A stretch of 64,000 nt of DNA from Anas platyrhynchos (lineage: Eukaryota > Chordata > Aves > Anseriformes > Anatidae), in contig NC_092594.1 of assembly GCF_047663525.1 (NCBI RefSeq), positions 37,700,001-37,764,000 of the forward strand. Direction: 5' to 3'. Within the stretch, counting starts at the first letter, position 1; every line of letters begins with the position of its first letter. This document shows, piece by piece, positions 51,383 through 63,379 of the stretch. The notes under the pieces were generated by a model that saw nothing but the letters and a program-made list of their open reading frames with translations, ran no database searches and had not been told where the DNA came from. The position numbers and the translations under genes were made by a program.

Positions 51383-54300
51383 GTAGGGCCGGGGGACATC
51401 GGGGCCGTGTGTGGGGGGGGAACAATGGCACCGGGAGGGGGGAAACAATGGCCCCGCGGGGACAATGGCAGCGCGGACAATGGCAGCGCTTTGTCCTGCC
51501 AGCCGCAGCCTCCCCACACACCACCACCATCACCCTCCCTGCGGCTGTGGGGTGGGTGAGGGAGCCCTAAAAGCACCCCTGGGTGCTTGGCTTCACCCTC
51601 TGGTTTGGGGTTGGGGGGTGTATGAGGAGTGCCCTGTCCCCTAAGGGAGTGGGAGGCTTGCTGTGAGCCTCTAAAAAAGCAGCCCTAAAGGTTGCGGGGT
51701 GGTGGTGTTGGGCACGTTGCGTGTGCCGTTGGTTTTATTAAGCAGGGGAGGTGTCCAGATGGTCTTTATGGGATGGAGCCGGGTTTGGGTTTGTCTGGGT
51801 GGCCGGTGATGGAGAACCCAAGCGCCTGGGGCTCTGCTGAAGGGAGCGGGTTGGGGCTGTGGCTGGGCAGGGTCCCCGGCTCACCCAACGCCCGTCACCA
51901 CCACGAACTAACAGAGATCAACTCAGAGATCAACTAACAGAGATCTCTGGCAGAGAAATGCCCCCATATACTCGTGGGGGACCGAATTTTGTGTCCGTCC
52001 ATTGCAGGGATACCTGCCCTGTGCTGTGGAAGGAAGGCGTGGGCCCGAGGCACTCAGCAAGAGCTCAATTCCTCAAAAAACATCCCCGGTGTTTTAACGT
52101 GGTGTCCTCTTCTGATGACCTGGGTGGGGAGAGTCTTACCCTGCATCCTTCTCCCATTTTCTCTGCTGTAATGGGAGTAACCTTTCCCTCTCTCCCCTTG
52201 CCATTTCAATGTGCTTTCTGGAGTTCTTCCTGGGGCTAGCTTTGTTTGTTGTTTTTTTTTGTTTGTTCGTTTTTTTTAAACTTTTTTACTCCTGGACTTC
52301 AGAAATGCATTTTAATTTGCTGCTATGATATCCTTGCTACAGTTGCTTGTAATAATAGTATGCGTCAGTGGTTTCTTACTCACAGTAGGCTGCTGTGTTA
52401 CAGTTATTTGGATTCTTACATTAGCATCCACCGAGTTGGGTAGGTATTATGGTCAGTTTAATGTCTGTCATTAAAGCAATTATTTGAATGGGTTTCCTAG
52501 AACTTGGAGAACCGAAGGCAGCATTCACATCTAGCCAGGTGTGGGAGCACGCCGGAGCTCATGTCAAGCCGTGGCTTTTGTCTCGCGTCAGCTTGCTGTA
52601 TTATTTGAGCGCTGCTGTTGCAGTCGTTCTGTTCCGTTTCTTCAAGCCGTTCCGCTCCCTGCCGAGCCAAAAAGAGGTGTTCAGGGATAGCCAGACAATG
52701 CCTGTGTTTACAGGGTCTGTGCAACACTCAGCCATGCCAGCAATTCAGCTGCAAACTGCAAAGACATCCCAGAGGGGTAATTGTACGAACAACCTCTGTA
52801 TTTTTCTAGGATGCTCTTCCCTTAAATTTGTGGACTTGAGCAAGGGCCATCTCTGGGGCTTGAAAGGTGACGGTGCAGGGGTCTGTGTTAGCCTGAGCTC
52901 CCCTCCTCCTGGGCACTTGGTACTCACTGGAAGCTCTTTATGGTCCTCTGCCGAAAGCTTACAGGCACTGGAACCAGCCACACGCTTGGCAGCAACAAAC
53001 CTCAGGCCTTGTTGTGGTCCTTGAATTGGGATTATAGAGTTTTTCTTAATACTTTATCTGTTTCATAAGCATTTTTGGGGGAAAGGGGAGGAGGGGGTCC
53101 CTAAATCTTTGCATGAAGCTCAGAAGAGCTGTGTCTGGTGTGATGCTCTGCTTTAAATGTGGGGTCAGACTTGTATCTGCCTTGTTCATTTGTTGTCTGC
53201 TGATAAATGAGCAATTTTTATCAGTTCATAGCAAAGACATTCTTCTTTGCCAAGTATGAAATTATAAAAGCTTAAAGAGCTGTATCCACCCCTCAGGTGT
53301 GCTTTTGACTTCTGGTGATTCGGTAATTGAAGCTGCTTGTGAATTGTGGGGCAATTTATCTTTAATGCTGTGTGGAGATGGATAGTTCTGCTGGGGGAAA
53401 TTAGGTAGCAGTGAGAGAGAGGGACAGGAAAGGAAGGTGGCTGGGTTTTGACTTACTAGTAGCATGGATAAAAAACCAGCATTTTTATTTATTTTTAATA
53501 AGTAGATAAGGTATTCATATTAAATACTCGGGCCTCCTTCAGTGGTGATATCAAAGCCTAAATTCACACGATGGGGAGCAGCAGAGCGTGTGCTGGCTGG
53601 GAGAAGAGACCCAAGTCCTGGGGATGGAGGGGGACGAGGTGGCTTGGTGACCTGTGATGCTGCCTCGTGGTGGGGTGCAGGAGCCTCTGCCCCGCACAGG
53701 GATGTGGCCGATCCCCAAACTGGAATCCCTGAGGGGTCCTGGCCAAAGCAGAACCCGTTGTGTACATCCCCTGCACCTGAACTCCCTTATGCTTCAGGAT
53801 TTTTTTTTTTCCTTCTGGTTTTAAATGATGGCTTCACGTGTGGCAGAGCAGCTGCTGCCTGCGTTATCAAAATGGCTGTTTGCAGCTGAGGAGGGAAATA
53901 AATGCTCCCGAGGTCCCAGCCTGCACACCCAGCCCCACGGGATGGTTGATGCAGGGGTCTGTGAGGGCAAAGCTGGGTGCTCTGGTGGAGTCACTGCTGT
54001 GCTTGGGGCTGGCCTCACCGGGGGCAGTCACAGAGCATCCCGGTGGAGCTGCAGAGCTGGAGAATCAAAGCTCCCTCCCTCCCTTTTCCTCTTACTGCTC
54101 ATCTGCACTAGGGCAGCGTGCTCCGGACACAGAAAAATGGCCTTTACTGCCTGGAAGATGTGTGTCTAGATTAGTATTAGGTGATTATAGAAGGTAGACT
54201 GGTGAGGGTTTGTGCTGAAGGCAGGGTGCTAACAATTTTGGGGCAAAATTTTGGTGGATGTAACTAGCTACACCTGCTCCTGCTGCAGTTACCTGAGCTC

Positions 54301-57300
54301 ACGTGAGCTGAGTGGGGTCCTGCTGGTTTTCATGATTAACTTTTTTCTTTTTATTTATTTATTTGTTTTAACCAGTTCATAGAAATCAATCTTAAAGTAT
54401 CACCTCTTACCTAGGGCACCCTGCTCACAGGCCGTGCAGGTGGAAACTCCTTACGCTGCAGCCCCTCACTACCAGGGCTGGGTTTAGCTCAGAGGAATCA
54501 AGAACTGAAACTTTACTTGAGGTAGGGCAGCCGTATCCGAGCTGGTATCTGAAGCTCGGTGTGTTATCACCGTGTCTTTGCTTGCTTTAAGCTTTGCTAG
54601 GCTGAAACCATTCAGAATGAAATACTGGCCTGTGTGTGGTCTGAGATTTAAATTGCAGTGTAGCTCCCTCGTATAGGGTTATGTTTAAGTTCTGTGACAC
54701 CTCGGGTGGGTACTTAAGCTCTGTGCAACTCCAGTGTGTGCCCTGAGTGCTCAATCCTTGATGTAACACCTTTAACAACCCCTACAAATATGCTTGATGC
54801 CATATAGAAGCACAATCATAGTGCCTAAGACCATCTTGGTCTCCAATGGGACTGTGTGTTTCTCCTCGCTGCTCGTTCATCCAGAAAGCTGCTGGGTTTG
54901 GGGATGGAGGGGAAGGGACACGGAGGGAGGCTCGAGCTGGATCTGGTAGGACACAAAACATCCCAAGTCCCAAAACAGAATTCCAAGAAAATCATTAATG
55001 TAGTTCTCCTTTTGTCTTCTTAACCTGTGAAGTTTGTGGACGTGCTCAGAAGATGAGAGGCAGGCGGGGAAGAAATAATTTATTTTGGCTTTTGCTGTGG
55101 CATTCAGTAATGCTTTCTTAGCAGCTTGCTGTGTACTGAAAGAGGAGGAGGAGGTTCTAGGAAATGCAGAAAGGGAAAAGTAACAGCAAGGATACGTGTT
55201 ACAAGAGGAGCAAGCTCTCTTTCTGTGCTCTTCTGGGATGTTTATAAACTGCCTAATCTACAAAATGGCTTTTAAACACTCGGAGGCTAGACTGGCTTGT
55301 GCCACGTACTTCCTCCGGCAGCGTAACTGCAAAATAAAACGTTTTAAATAAATTGCGAGTGTTCAAGTCGAGATTTCTTTAGCTGTTTTACGCTTGCAAA
55401 CCCAGTCTCTTGTATGCTGGTGATTACTTTTCACTGAGTCAGGAGAGAGACGTCTCCATGTCACTGGCACAGAGACAAAGGCTGGCGCTGACAATGTTGT
55501 CTTGTCTTCTTTCCTAGCTGCATTTTCAAGCAGGGAGGCTCAGTTTAATAACTCCTTTGTTTGTGTGGTGTGTTTTGGACACTTGAATGGTTTGGTGTTG
55601 GCAATAGCTTTTTTTTTCCCTTTTTTTTTAGTTGGTAGGGAGGCGAGGCAGAGAGAATGTCAATCACCTTTAAAGACCGATGTCACGGTTTGTGCCAAAA
55701 TTTCTGAGTTCCAGCCTCAACTGCATTTTGTTCCCTGTAATATCACTTTCATAACTAAGGGAAAAAACGTAACAAATTAAACAAACTTGGCACAGTACTG
55801 AGAGGGGATATTTCTCCTCTCTCAACACTTCTAAATGATGAAACAACAAAAAAAAACTCTCACTGTTGAAATCTTACATGTTGCTTAGCTAATGGTGCAA
55901 GCAGCATCCTTAATAATTTTTCAAGCAACAGCAGAGATATCTTAATTCTTAAAATTTCCATGAAGTTTACATTTATGCAGTCTCAAATGAACCTTCAAAT
56001 AATAAGCCTTGGGCTCCTACAACATTAGCTTTAGAAGTTTATCTCAGGAGGACGCAAACAGAAGCTCCTGAGCCTCCCTGCCCTGTGCTGCCCAGGGCTC
56101 TGAGCGCTTCCCGGCAGTGGTCCTGTCCCAGCCCACCCACAGAAAACCCAGCACAGAAAGGGACGTGAGTCCTCGTGGGAGGAGGAATGCAGCTTTTCAT
56201 CCCAGCCCCAGGAAGGAGGCACCACTGGATGTGTCACCCAACATCTGCAGAAATGCACAGGTATTTATGCACATATTTGTGTGTTTCACACACTTATGGT
56301 GTGAGCCCAGACCTGGTCCTGTTGGAAACATCTCCTTTAGGAGCTTCGCAGTCTTTAGGACCTTAAAGCCCACCCAGCCCCAACCTCTGTCATGGGCAGG
56401 GACCCCTCCTAGCAGCCCAGGCTGCCCAAACCCCATCCAGCCTGGCCTTGGGCACTGCCAGGGATGGGCCATGTGCTGAACCTGCTGTGGCCAGGCTGGA
56501 TGGGGTCTTGGGCAGCCCGGTCTCGTGGGAGGTGTCCCTGTCTGTGGCAGGGGGCTGGAATTAGCTGATCTTTAAGGTCCCTTCCAACCCAAGCCATTCT
56601 GTATTTGTTTGTGCCCCGTGTTTCTGAGCTGGCTGTGTTCACAGGGAGCTCACATGGGCCTGGTTGCCATAATGGCTTTTTTTTCGGGGGGCTACACTTG
56701 CTAAAGCAACCTGCTGCTGTGTGCCTCTGGTCTGTATTGTAAACCCCGGGGAAGAGCCGAGGCCCTGTGTGGGTTTTGGCTGGACGAGTGACAACGGGAC
56801 CAAACGGCACGGCTGTGAGGTGCTGCCACGCTGCAGCTCTGCTCCACACGGGTGTTGCCGTGTGCTTTTTGCAGAATAACCTTTTGGTTGCAGCTCTCTC
56901 TGCTCTCGGCCTGGTGGGAAAGCTAACGCGAGCAGGAATCTGGGGCAGCGCAGGAGGAGGGGACAGACGAGCCTGGTAGCAAAAAAAAATGAGCAAAAGC
57001 ATCGGTCTTCAGGGCCTCTGTGAGTCTGAGGAGCTCGCCCATTAATTTGGGAAGCAGCAGTGCTCTCCTTTCCTCTGCTGCTTTGGGTGCCTCTGTCGCT
57101 GCTGCTTTCTCCCCAGCCTTTTCTAGTCCCTTTGCAACCCACGCAGTTCCTTTGAAAAAGGCGATGTAATCCTGCCACGTGGGCTCTCCCTGGCCTGGCA
57201 GAGGGTGTGAGTGAATGGAATAGCGGGGATATTTTAGAGTCTTTGCTTAAATTTCCCAAAGCTCAGCCCCCCCGGGGAGGGCTGTGTGCTGGGAGGGATG

Positions 57301-60300
57301 GTGAAGGAGGCTCGGGCTCAGGGCTCGCAGGCTGCGCTCTTTAAAAACGTATCTGACAAGCAAAGCACTCCGTTTTAAACACTATTGATTATCACTGGAT
57401 GCAGAGGAGCTGCCTGCCCAGATAACTTCATTTAGAAATATTTGCCACCCACCCCCTTGAAGCGGGAGCTTAAACTCTTCCCGTAATGCCTGCATTGATT
57501 TGCAGGCCCTGAGAGGCGACGTGCTGAGCCTGGAGGATGCCTCAGCGTGGGGATGGGAGGACCTGGGGGTGCCGTGGGTACCCAGGGATGTGCTTGGGGT
57601 GGTTTCTCTGCTCCTGCTCTTCTGCAGGCACACACCCCATCATTTTATGAGTTTTCTGTAGGGGATGCTTTAATTACGTGATGGCAGGGGTGCATGTACC
57701 AGGGCTGCTCCCCTCCCCTGTGGGGGCTCCTGTGTTATCCAGAGGGGAAGCTCATAAACACGATGGGGCTGCTGTAGCCTGGGCCCGTGTCTCTTAACGC
57801 TGGTTTGAAATCCTGGCCTGTCTTACACAGGCTTTGCTGGGAGAGGAACGTGAGCTGAGGCTGCTTCTCGGCACGGCTGCCTGGGGGCACGGCAGGGCAG
57901 AAGCACAAATAGCATCATTTTTTGATGGGTGCTCCTTAAAAAAAAAAAAAAAAAAAAAGAAAGAAACAAAACAATTCGGGTGTTGTTGCTGAAGCCACAA
58001 CAACAGCAGCTCCACTTCTTTCAGATGGGAACCTTTAAAAGGGCCCTTTCTGTAAGGCCAGGGGTGGGTGCCCGCCACCGCGTCTCTTGCTCCCTGTTCA
58101 CGCTGTGCCCTGGTCATCACGTGGGGCAGAGACGGGGAGAAAGGCTGAAAACTTCTAAAAATCTGGAATTGGGACATGAATGCAGCAGTTATGAGCATTT
58201 TCTCAGCATAGTGTCAGGCTCAGGTACCATAGGTGCAGAATACAGAGGAGCACGTTATGCTCCCTGACTACCCCCGTGCAGGGCTTGGGCTTGAGGGAGA
58301 GCTGAAATCCTCCATAGCTGGGTTCTCTTCTACTGATCCGTCTCTTCCAAGCTTGACTTCAATTGTGGAAAAGTGACACCTGCGGTGACATTGATTTACA
58401 GGAGTCGGAGCCACTTCAGTGTGTGTAATGCACTCGTACAGGGGTGTGTGCACAGGGAGGGGAGGGGAAACGAGCCGTGTCCCCCTGCCAGGAGCTGAGC
58501 TGCATGCAGTGGAGGGAAATTGCAGCAGGTTGTGCTGAGGAAGGTGTCCACTGGTTTTTGAGGGGGTGGCAGATGAAAGCTCGAATGCTTTCCTAGGGAA
58601 GGTCCATGGTGAGGAGACACAGACCAAGATGAACCTGCTTCCTTCCCGATGGTTTCAAGTCTGCTTTTGCCCTCTCAGGCAAAAAGGGTTTTCTGACCCT
58701 CAGTAAGTAACATGCGGAACGTAGCACTCAGCTGCCTGCTCTCCCATTTCCAGATGTCTTGTTTTCACCTCCCCGCTCTCAAGCAAATATTGCTTCATCA
58801 GCGTAAACGTTCAAACTGACACAGTCTGAAATGCCACTTACACATCGGCTCGCTTCCCCCTTGATTCCCAGTGGAGCTGGAAGCCGTGACCTGTGGTTTG
58901 TGGGGCTGTGGGGTCTGGTGCTCAGGGACCCCTAGAGAGACAAGGGCCCTAAGGTGCAAATCTTGCAGGAAAAGCTTCCAAAACGGGCATTGCTCACTTG
59001 CCCTGAGCAAGGAGAAAGCTGAAGTGCTTTAATTAAAACACCAGTGCTCTCCAGCTCCCATCCTACACCGCACAAGGTTGCAATCTGCCCAGGTGTGCAG
59101 GAATCCCACCCTTGGGCTGCTGATGGACACACGTTATGGCAGGAACACCACCGAATGACAGTCTTGAGCTCTGTAAGGAGGCACAGGAGGCTGTTGCTCC
59201 ATTTGGTGGCTGCTGGAGGCTGATCCTGACCGCCAAATTGTCCCTTCTTTGGGGAGGCGTTAGCTCAGAGCAAGGAGCTTCAGCTGTAACAAAACCAAGC
59301 TTGGCTTGTCGTCAGGATGATTGAAGCTTCTTGCTTCCACACTGCTCCATCGGCTCGGAGTGCTTCAGTGTGATCATCACCATCCCATAACGGAGGTAGT
59401 CCAGAAGACCCGTCCTACACGATGTCCCAGGCACGCTTTGCAGCACTAAAATCCCGACATTATAAGTTCCTTGGCCAGGAAATGAAAAGGCTGTAGTTAG
59501 CAAGCGATCCCCCTGAAACCTGTGCTACAAATACAGGTCAGAAGCGTGTCTCTGAGGCGCACCGAGTCGTGGGGAATATCCAGTAACTGGGTTAATACCG
59601 GGTTCTTGCTGTGTGAGGAGCAAGCTGCACCTCGAACAGAGAAACTAATTCTCCCTAACAAGGCTTCTGGACAGCAGCTCTAACGCGTGGCCTGAGCTAG
59701 CTGAACTGCTGCGTGATGGCACGCTGAAAGCTGGGACGTGCCATTCTGCCACTGCCCAAACCAGCAGTGAGCACCCCCAAAACCTGAGCCCCTTCCCTCC
59801 AGGCTGCGTGGGAGCCCCGGCGAGCTCGTCCTTTCAGACCTAGTGAGCATCCTTGGTAGCCCAGCCTTAGGTCTGGAGGCAAGCAAGGGCAACCACGTCC
59901 CATCTCATTTGCAGCCCTGAAGCCCTCTCTGTTAGAGGGGCCATCTCAGGGTGTGCTGCAGGGACGTGCAGTGGCAGCGGTAGGTGACACCCGGAGCTGC
60001 GGGTGTCCTTCGGAGAGATCTGCAGCAGCTCTAAAGGTCTGCATTTACAAGAGGGACTTAGCACAGAAATGTTTTATTCAGCAAAAACTGCAGGAGCAGG
60101 CTGGTTTTCTTTTTCTTTTTTTTTTTTTTTTTTTCCTTTTTAATCAGATTTTTCAGCTGTTCTCATGGGTTTCTGTGTACGTCGTCAGCTCCGTGTGCTA
60201 ATGCATTAACACTTTCTGCTCTGCTGCTGGGATTCACCACCCCTTTATTCACCTTTCTGCTTTGTAGGAGATGCTGCCTGTTAGAGGAGCCTTCAAATGT

Positions 60301-63300
60301 ATTTGCTTTGCTCCTCTGCCAACAGCTAGCAGCGGCTGTGTCGTGCTGTAACAGAGCCATGGCCTTTGTCAGCACGGGGCGTGCTGCTCCGATCCAGTGG
60401 CTAAAAGATGCCTGAGCAAATTAGTGCACCTGGGAGAGAAGTGAGTGATTTATGCTGTAAGCTTCCTCAACGGCTTCCCGATAGCTAAGTAGTGCTTTCC
60501 TCGTGTTGGTCATGTAGCACCAGCTTGCATTTCTTGTTCAGCAGTCCTTTGGGTCTCTCTGTTCTAGTGCATATAGTAAACTTGGAATGAATTGCTAGGG
60601 TTTTCTTTTAGAAGTGGAGTGAAATTCTCTCCCTGTCTCATTTCCCAAAGATTCTTGTTTTTCCGTGTTCTTGAAGCCTTTCTGTTACTCACCGAGCACT
60701 TCCAAGAATAAAATGTGTTCAATCCCCACTGGCTCTGATCCCTTTGCTCCCCCTTTCCTCACTCCAAGTTCCCATCTTTCTCCCTTCCTTTCTTTAAAAA
60801 GCTGACCTGCAGATCTACACATGCCTTTTGAACTTCACTTCTCCATTCCTGACCCTCCTAACAGAGTCATGTGGAAGCGAAGTATTTGAAGAAAGATCAA
60901 ACGCCGATTCCCTATTTGGAAGCCAATGAGCTACTTCCTTTTTTATTTTATTTTTTTTATTTTTTATTCATATTTGAAGTACACACTTCAAAGTGGTTTG
61001 GAAAAGAAATGTTCCTGTGCCCTGAAAGGCATCTCCTGTTGTGAATCAGCAGAGTATTGTCCATCTCTTTACAAGCACGATGCAGAGGAGCTGTGGCCTC
61101 AGATGTTACCAGTTTTGCACGTAGGTCACGTGCATGTGGGCTGTGGCTGCATCACAGTGCATTAAGCACTCTTTGGGCACGGGGGAATAAATAGCATCAC
61201 TTTACCAATGGAGTCTCCTCCAGCTTAACAATATATATTACATTTATTGATAGCTGACGCTGGGTTTCAAAGAGTGAATAACATTTAAGTGGGTTTGCAT
61301 CTAGGTCTTCGGGCTAATCTGACATAATAATGAGGTAGCAAATGTTTAATTAGAGTACTGTAGCTGAAGTTTGTTAAGTCAAGATAGTCGAGTCCCAGTG
61401 AACAAAAAGCAATTTATGTAGTCAAGAGTCTATCTTATAGCAAACAAAATATAATTTTACTGGTTTGTGTCTAACAAAATTCTGCAATAAAACAAAACCA
61501 TGTTTACCCAAGTCTGCATTCAATTTATTATATTTTTCTGAGAATGACTTATGCTATTAACACAGCAGTGGTATAATAAGAAAAACTGCAATGAATTGGG
61601 TTTCGGTTAAGAGAGTGGAATAGTTATTTTAGTATAATTGCAAAATACAAACGCTTGAGGTGGAACGCCACGTCACAGTCCATCAAAATAACATTTAAAT
61701 GGCTTTTGCTCTACGTTAGTCTCCTCTCGACTTTGCAGCTTCATGATGTTTCAAGCTGTGAGGAAAAAGCATACCAAGGAGGTGAGCCCTGCTCTGCTTT
61801 CTCCTTGTCTGGACTCTTAAATGACTCTTAAATCAGCAGATCAGCTCCACACTGAAGAGCTGGCCTTGCTTTGGGTTGGGATGAGAGGCAAGGGAGCTTG
61901 GCTGGTAGTTGTCCATGCTGTGCTGATACCATGCAGTCAACCTACGTACAATGCTGAGGGTCGCTGACGCTTTCTGTGCCTAGAACATGATTTTGCAGAG
62001 ATGAGAAATTGCATTTCTTTCATAAGCAAAACTACTTTGGGCCTACACTCAACTTGCGGCGGTGCACGGGAATATGTTTGGTCTGAGTAGAGCAATGGGT
62101 TTGTTGGCTCTGTGGATTTGTTCCAAATAAGTGATGTTGGGTTTGCTTTTGTTGTATTTGAAGGTGCCTCATCACCAGACATGGAGTCCAGCTATGGGGG
62201 AGGCTTGCTGGACATGGTGAAAGGAGGAGCGGGGAGGCTGTTCAGCAACTTGAAGGATAACCTGAAGGATACCCTGAAAGATACGTCTTCAAAGGTCATG
62301 CAATCTGTTGCCAGGTATGGTAGAGCTGGAGCTGGCTAATGCAGGTAGTGTCACTAGCTTCTGGTCTGACTTGCAATCTTAACTAGCATAATAAATGAAT
62401 GCCAACGTTCAGGAATCTGGAAAACGCCTCCCTGGTGAAACTGGGGCACGTAGTTTCTGATTCCTTTGACCCTTGTGGGGTCCTGCCACTCGGCTGCTGC
62501 ATGACTGTTTTGTCACTGGAAGTTGGCTCATGTTACTTAATGTTCATTGAGACCCTTCTTGCTGATAAAACTGTTCACCTTGCTAAAACCACTTCCTGAG
62601 TTGAAGAAAGAACTGAAGTGACTTTGCTTTGGTCACCTCTGCTCGTGATGGCCCTTGTGCTTGGCACTGCACCTGCCTCTGAGGGATGTGGGGCTAGAGT
62701 AAATTAAAGAAATCTAATGGAGGCAACTCCTCAGAGGCTTTGATCTGTGAAGTGTCTAACAGCTAGAGATTCTCCTGAAAACTGGTACTGAAAATTAATG
62801 ACAAAAGGGAAAAGGGGAAAAGGGACTTTTTTTTTTTTTGGAAGCTTCTGCATCCATTTAATAGTGTATGTGAAAGGAAAGCTGGGTCACTGTATACAGT
62901 AAACTGTTTGTAGCCTTTGCTTAAGACAGAAAGACAAAGAATTGGTTTTAAGATCATTTCCTTCCTTGTGTGAAAAGCAGATCTATGTGGGAAAACAATG
63001 TCCTCCTGATTCCTGTAATGGGCAGTCTTCTGTAAAAATGCATAATCCCTGTCTCCTACTTTGTCTTCTTTTAGTTACACCAAGGGAGAGCTAGATATTT
63101 CATACATTACCTCGAGAATCATAGGTAAGTACTGCTGATGGGATAAATAAAACTTGTAGTACCTTGGGGTTCAGAAGTTTATAACCATGTTATGGTGCAT
63201 GCTCACCTTGCCTTCTTCTTACCCTTCTAGTGATGTCTTTTCCGGCTGAAGGCGTTGAACTGGGGTTCAGGAACCACATTGAAGACGTACGGACATTTTT

Positions 63301-63379
63301 GGATTCCAGACATCCTGACCACTACACAGTCTTCAACTTGTCACCTAAGTATTATCGCAGTGCCAAGTTTCACAACAGG
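51190..63379 (+). CDS. DNAJC6: Auxilin, putative tyrosine-protein phosphatase DNAJC6 (N-terminal 181 codons; continues beyond window)
   Basis: Exons 51190-51382, 62164-62314, 63075-63124 and 63231-63379 join in frame to 181 codons. Auxilin brings Hsc70 through its C-terminal J domain to clathrin cages and drives uncoating of endocytic vesicles, mainly at synapses; it also has a PTEN-like phosphatase/C2 lipid-binding part. Visible here: the MSLLGGYRRK start of the long human isoform, a Gly-rich and polyglutamine stretch (Q at residues 47-54), and the conserved block ASSPDMESSYGGGLLDMVKG with the amphipathic repeat NLKDNLKDTLKDTSS. After that come YTKGELDISYITSRIIVMSFP and the beginning of the PTEN-like domain (FLDSRHPDHYTVFNLSPKYY). 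Clathrin-binding and J domains lie beyond the right edge. Splice phases are 1, 2, 1, 0. It follows AK4 on the same strand, as in other vertebrates. Confidence 0.96.
51328..51351 (+). repeat. DNAJC6: CAG/CAA repeat coding polyglutamine (8 codons)
   Basis: Four CAG, one CAA and three CAG codons in frame give eight glutamines. Human DNAJC6 has a glycine/serine-rich stretch here instead, so the tract appears lineage-specific. It is short and interrupted. Confidence 0.9.
51421..51483 (+). promoter_or_regulatory. DNAJC6: Cluster of four ACAATGG (SOX-type) motifs
   Basis: ACAATGG occurs at 51422, 51445, 51462 and 51477, the first two as AACAATGG, the SOX HMG-box consensus. All four have the same orientation and lie within 62 bases, starting 40 bases after the exon 1 donor. 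Each is followed by C, giving GCCATTGT on the other strand, which is also near the YY1 core. Function is inferred. Confidence 0.4.
51906..51945. repeat. Short tandem repeat, three units of 12-14 bp
   Basis: AACTAACAGAGATC, AACTCAGAGATC and AACTAACAGAGATC follow one another; the middle unit lacks two bases. A minor local duplication. Confidence 0.9.
56358..56468 (-). mobile_element. CR1 LINE 3'-region fragment (minus strand)
   Basis: On the minus strand the sequence reads the usual CR1 3' words CCTGGCAGTGCCCAAGGCC, AGGCTGGATGGGGTTTGGGC and GGGTGGGCTTTAAGGTCC. It is truncated before the extreme 3' tail. It lies 15 bases from a second CR1 copy of opposite orientation. Confidence 0.85.
56484..56602 (+). 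mobile_element. CR1 LINE 3'-end fragment (plus strand)
   Basis: Plus-strand CR1 3' end: GGCCAGGCTGGATGGGGTC, then GAGGTGTCCCTG, then TGATCTTTAAGGTCCC and TTCCAACCCAAGCCATTCTG. The short terminal repeat of CR1 is lost or reduced after CATTCTG. It forms an inverted pair with the copy at 56358-56468. Confidence 0.9.
61220..61700. promoter_or_regulatory. Candidate conserved non-coding block upstream of DNAJC6 exon 2
   Basis: An unusually AT-rich stretch of about 480 bases within a GC-balanced intron contains many homeodomain-like words (TTTAATTAGAG, CATTTATTG, TAATAATGAGG) and a CRE-like CCACGTCACAG at 61667-61677. It resembles a conserved intronic enhancer in composition only. Confidence 0.22.
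62164..62314 (+). CDS. DNAJC6: DNAJC6 coding exon 2
   Basis: Encodes GASSPDMESSYGGGLLDMVK and the NLKDNLKDTLKDTSS repeat, nearly identical to human auxilin. Acceptor TTTGAAG; donor GCCAG/GTATGG; 151 bases, entering in phase 1 and leaving in phase 2. It is the common exon to which alternative first exons splice. Confidence 0.97.
62315..63074 (+). other. DNAJC6: DNAJC6 intron 2
   Basis: 760 bases with a short T run near 62.83 kb. No other feature is recognised; the acceptor is TCTTCTTTTAG. Confidence 0.9.
63075..63124 (+). CDS. DNAJC6: DNAJC6 coding exon 3 (50 bases)
   Basis: A micro-sized exon coding YTKGELDISYITSRII, matching human YTKGDLDFTYVTSRII. It is bounded by TTTTAG and ATAG/GTAAGT, and begins the PTEN-like domain. 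Confidence 0.97.
63125..63230 (+). other. DNAJC6: DNAJC6 intron 3
   Basis: A very short 106-base intron with a clear polypyrimidine tract (CTTCTTCTTACCCTTCTAG). Such compactness is usual in birds. Confidence 0.9.
63231..63379 (+). CDS. DNAJC6: DNAJC6 coding exon 4
   Basis: Encodes VMSFPAEGVELGFRNHIED, then VRTFLDSRHPDHYTVFNLSP and KYYRSAKFHNR, the N-terminal part of the PTEN-like phosphatase domain. Donor AGG/GTGAGTG, phase 0. Confidence 0.97.

Larger units (their letters stand above)
50881..51500 (+). promoter_or_regulatory. DNAJC6: CpG island, main DNAJC6 promoter
   Basis: GC- and CpG-rich sequence directly surrounds the coding first exon. It is TATA-less, with pyrimidine-rich leader sequence (CCCTCCCTCCATTCCC) and GC boxes. 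The left edge adjoins a CR1 fragment. The transcription start lies somewhere in 50.95-51.15 kb. Confidence 0.75.
51383..62163 (+). other. DNAJC6: DNAJC6 intron 1
   Basis: A 10.8-kb intron. It has a cluster of ACAATGG words at its start, a short tandem repeat at 51.9 kb, a head-to-head CR1 pair at 56.4-56.6 kb, an A run at 57938-57958, a T run at 60116-60134 and an AT-rich block at 61.2-61.7 kb. No additional exon is recognised; the alternative short first exon known from human (MKDSENK) was not found. Confidence 0.85.

Noticed and set aside
50890-51570. Longer N-terminal extension of DNAJC6 exon 1 frame and read-through past the donor
   Set aside because: Similarity to auxilin begins at MSLLGGYRRK (51190) and ends at the GTAGGG donor (51383); the rest is leader and intron.
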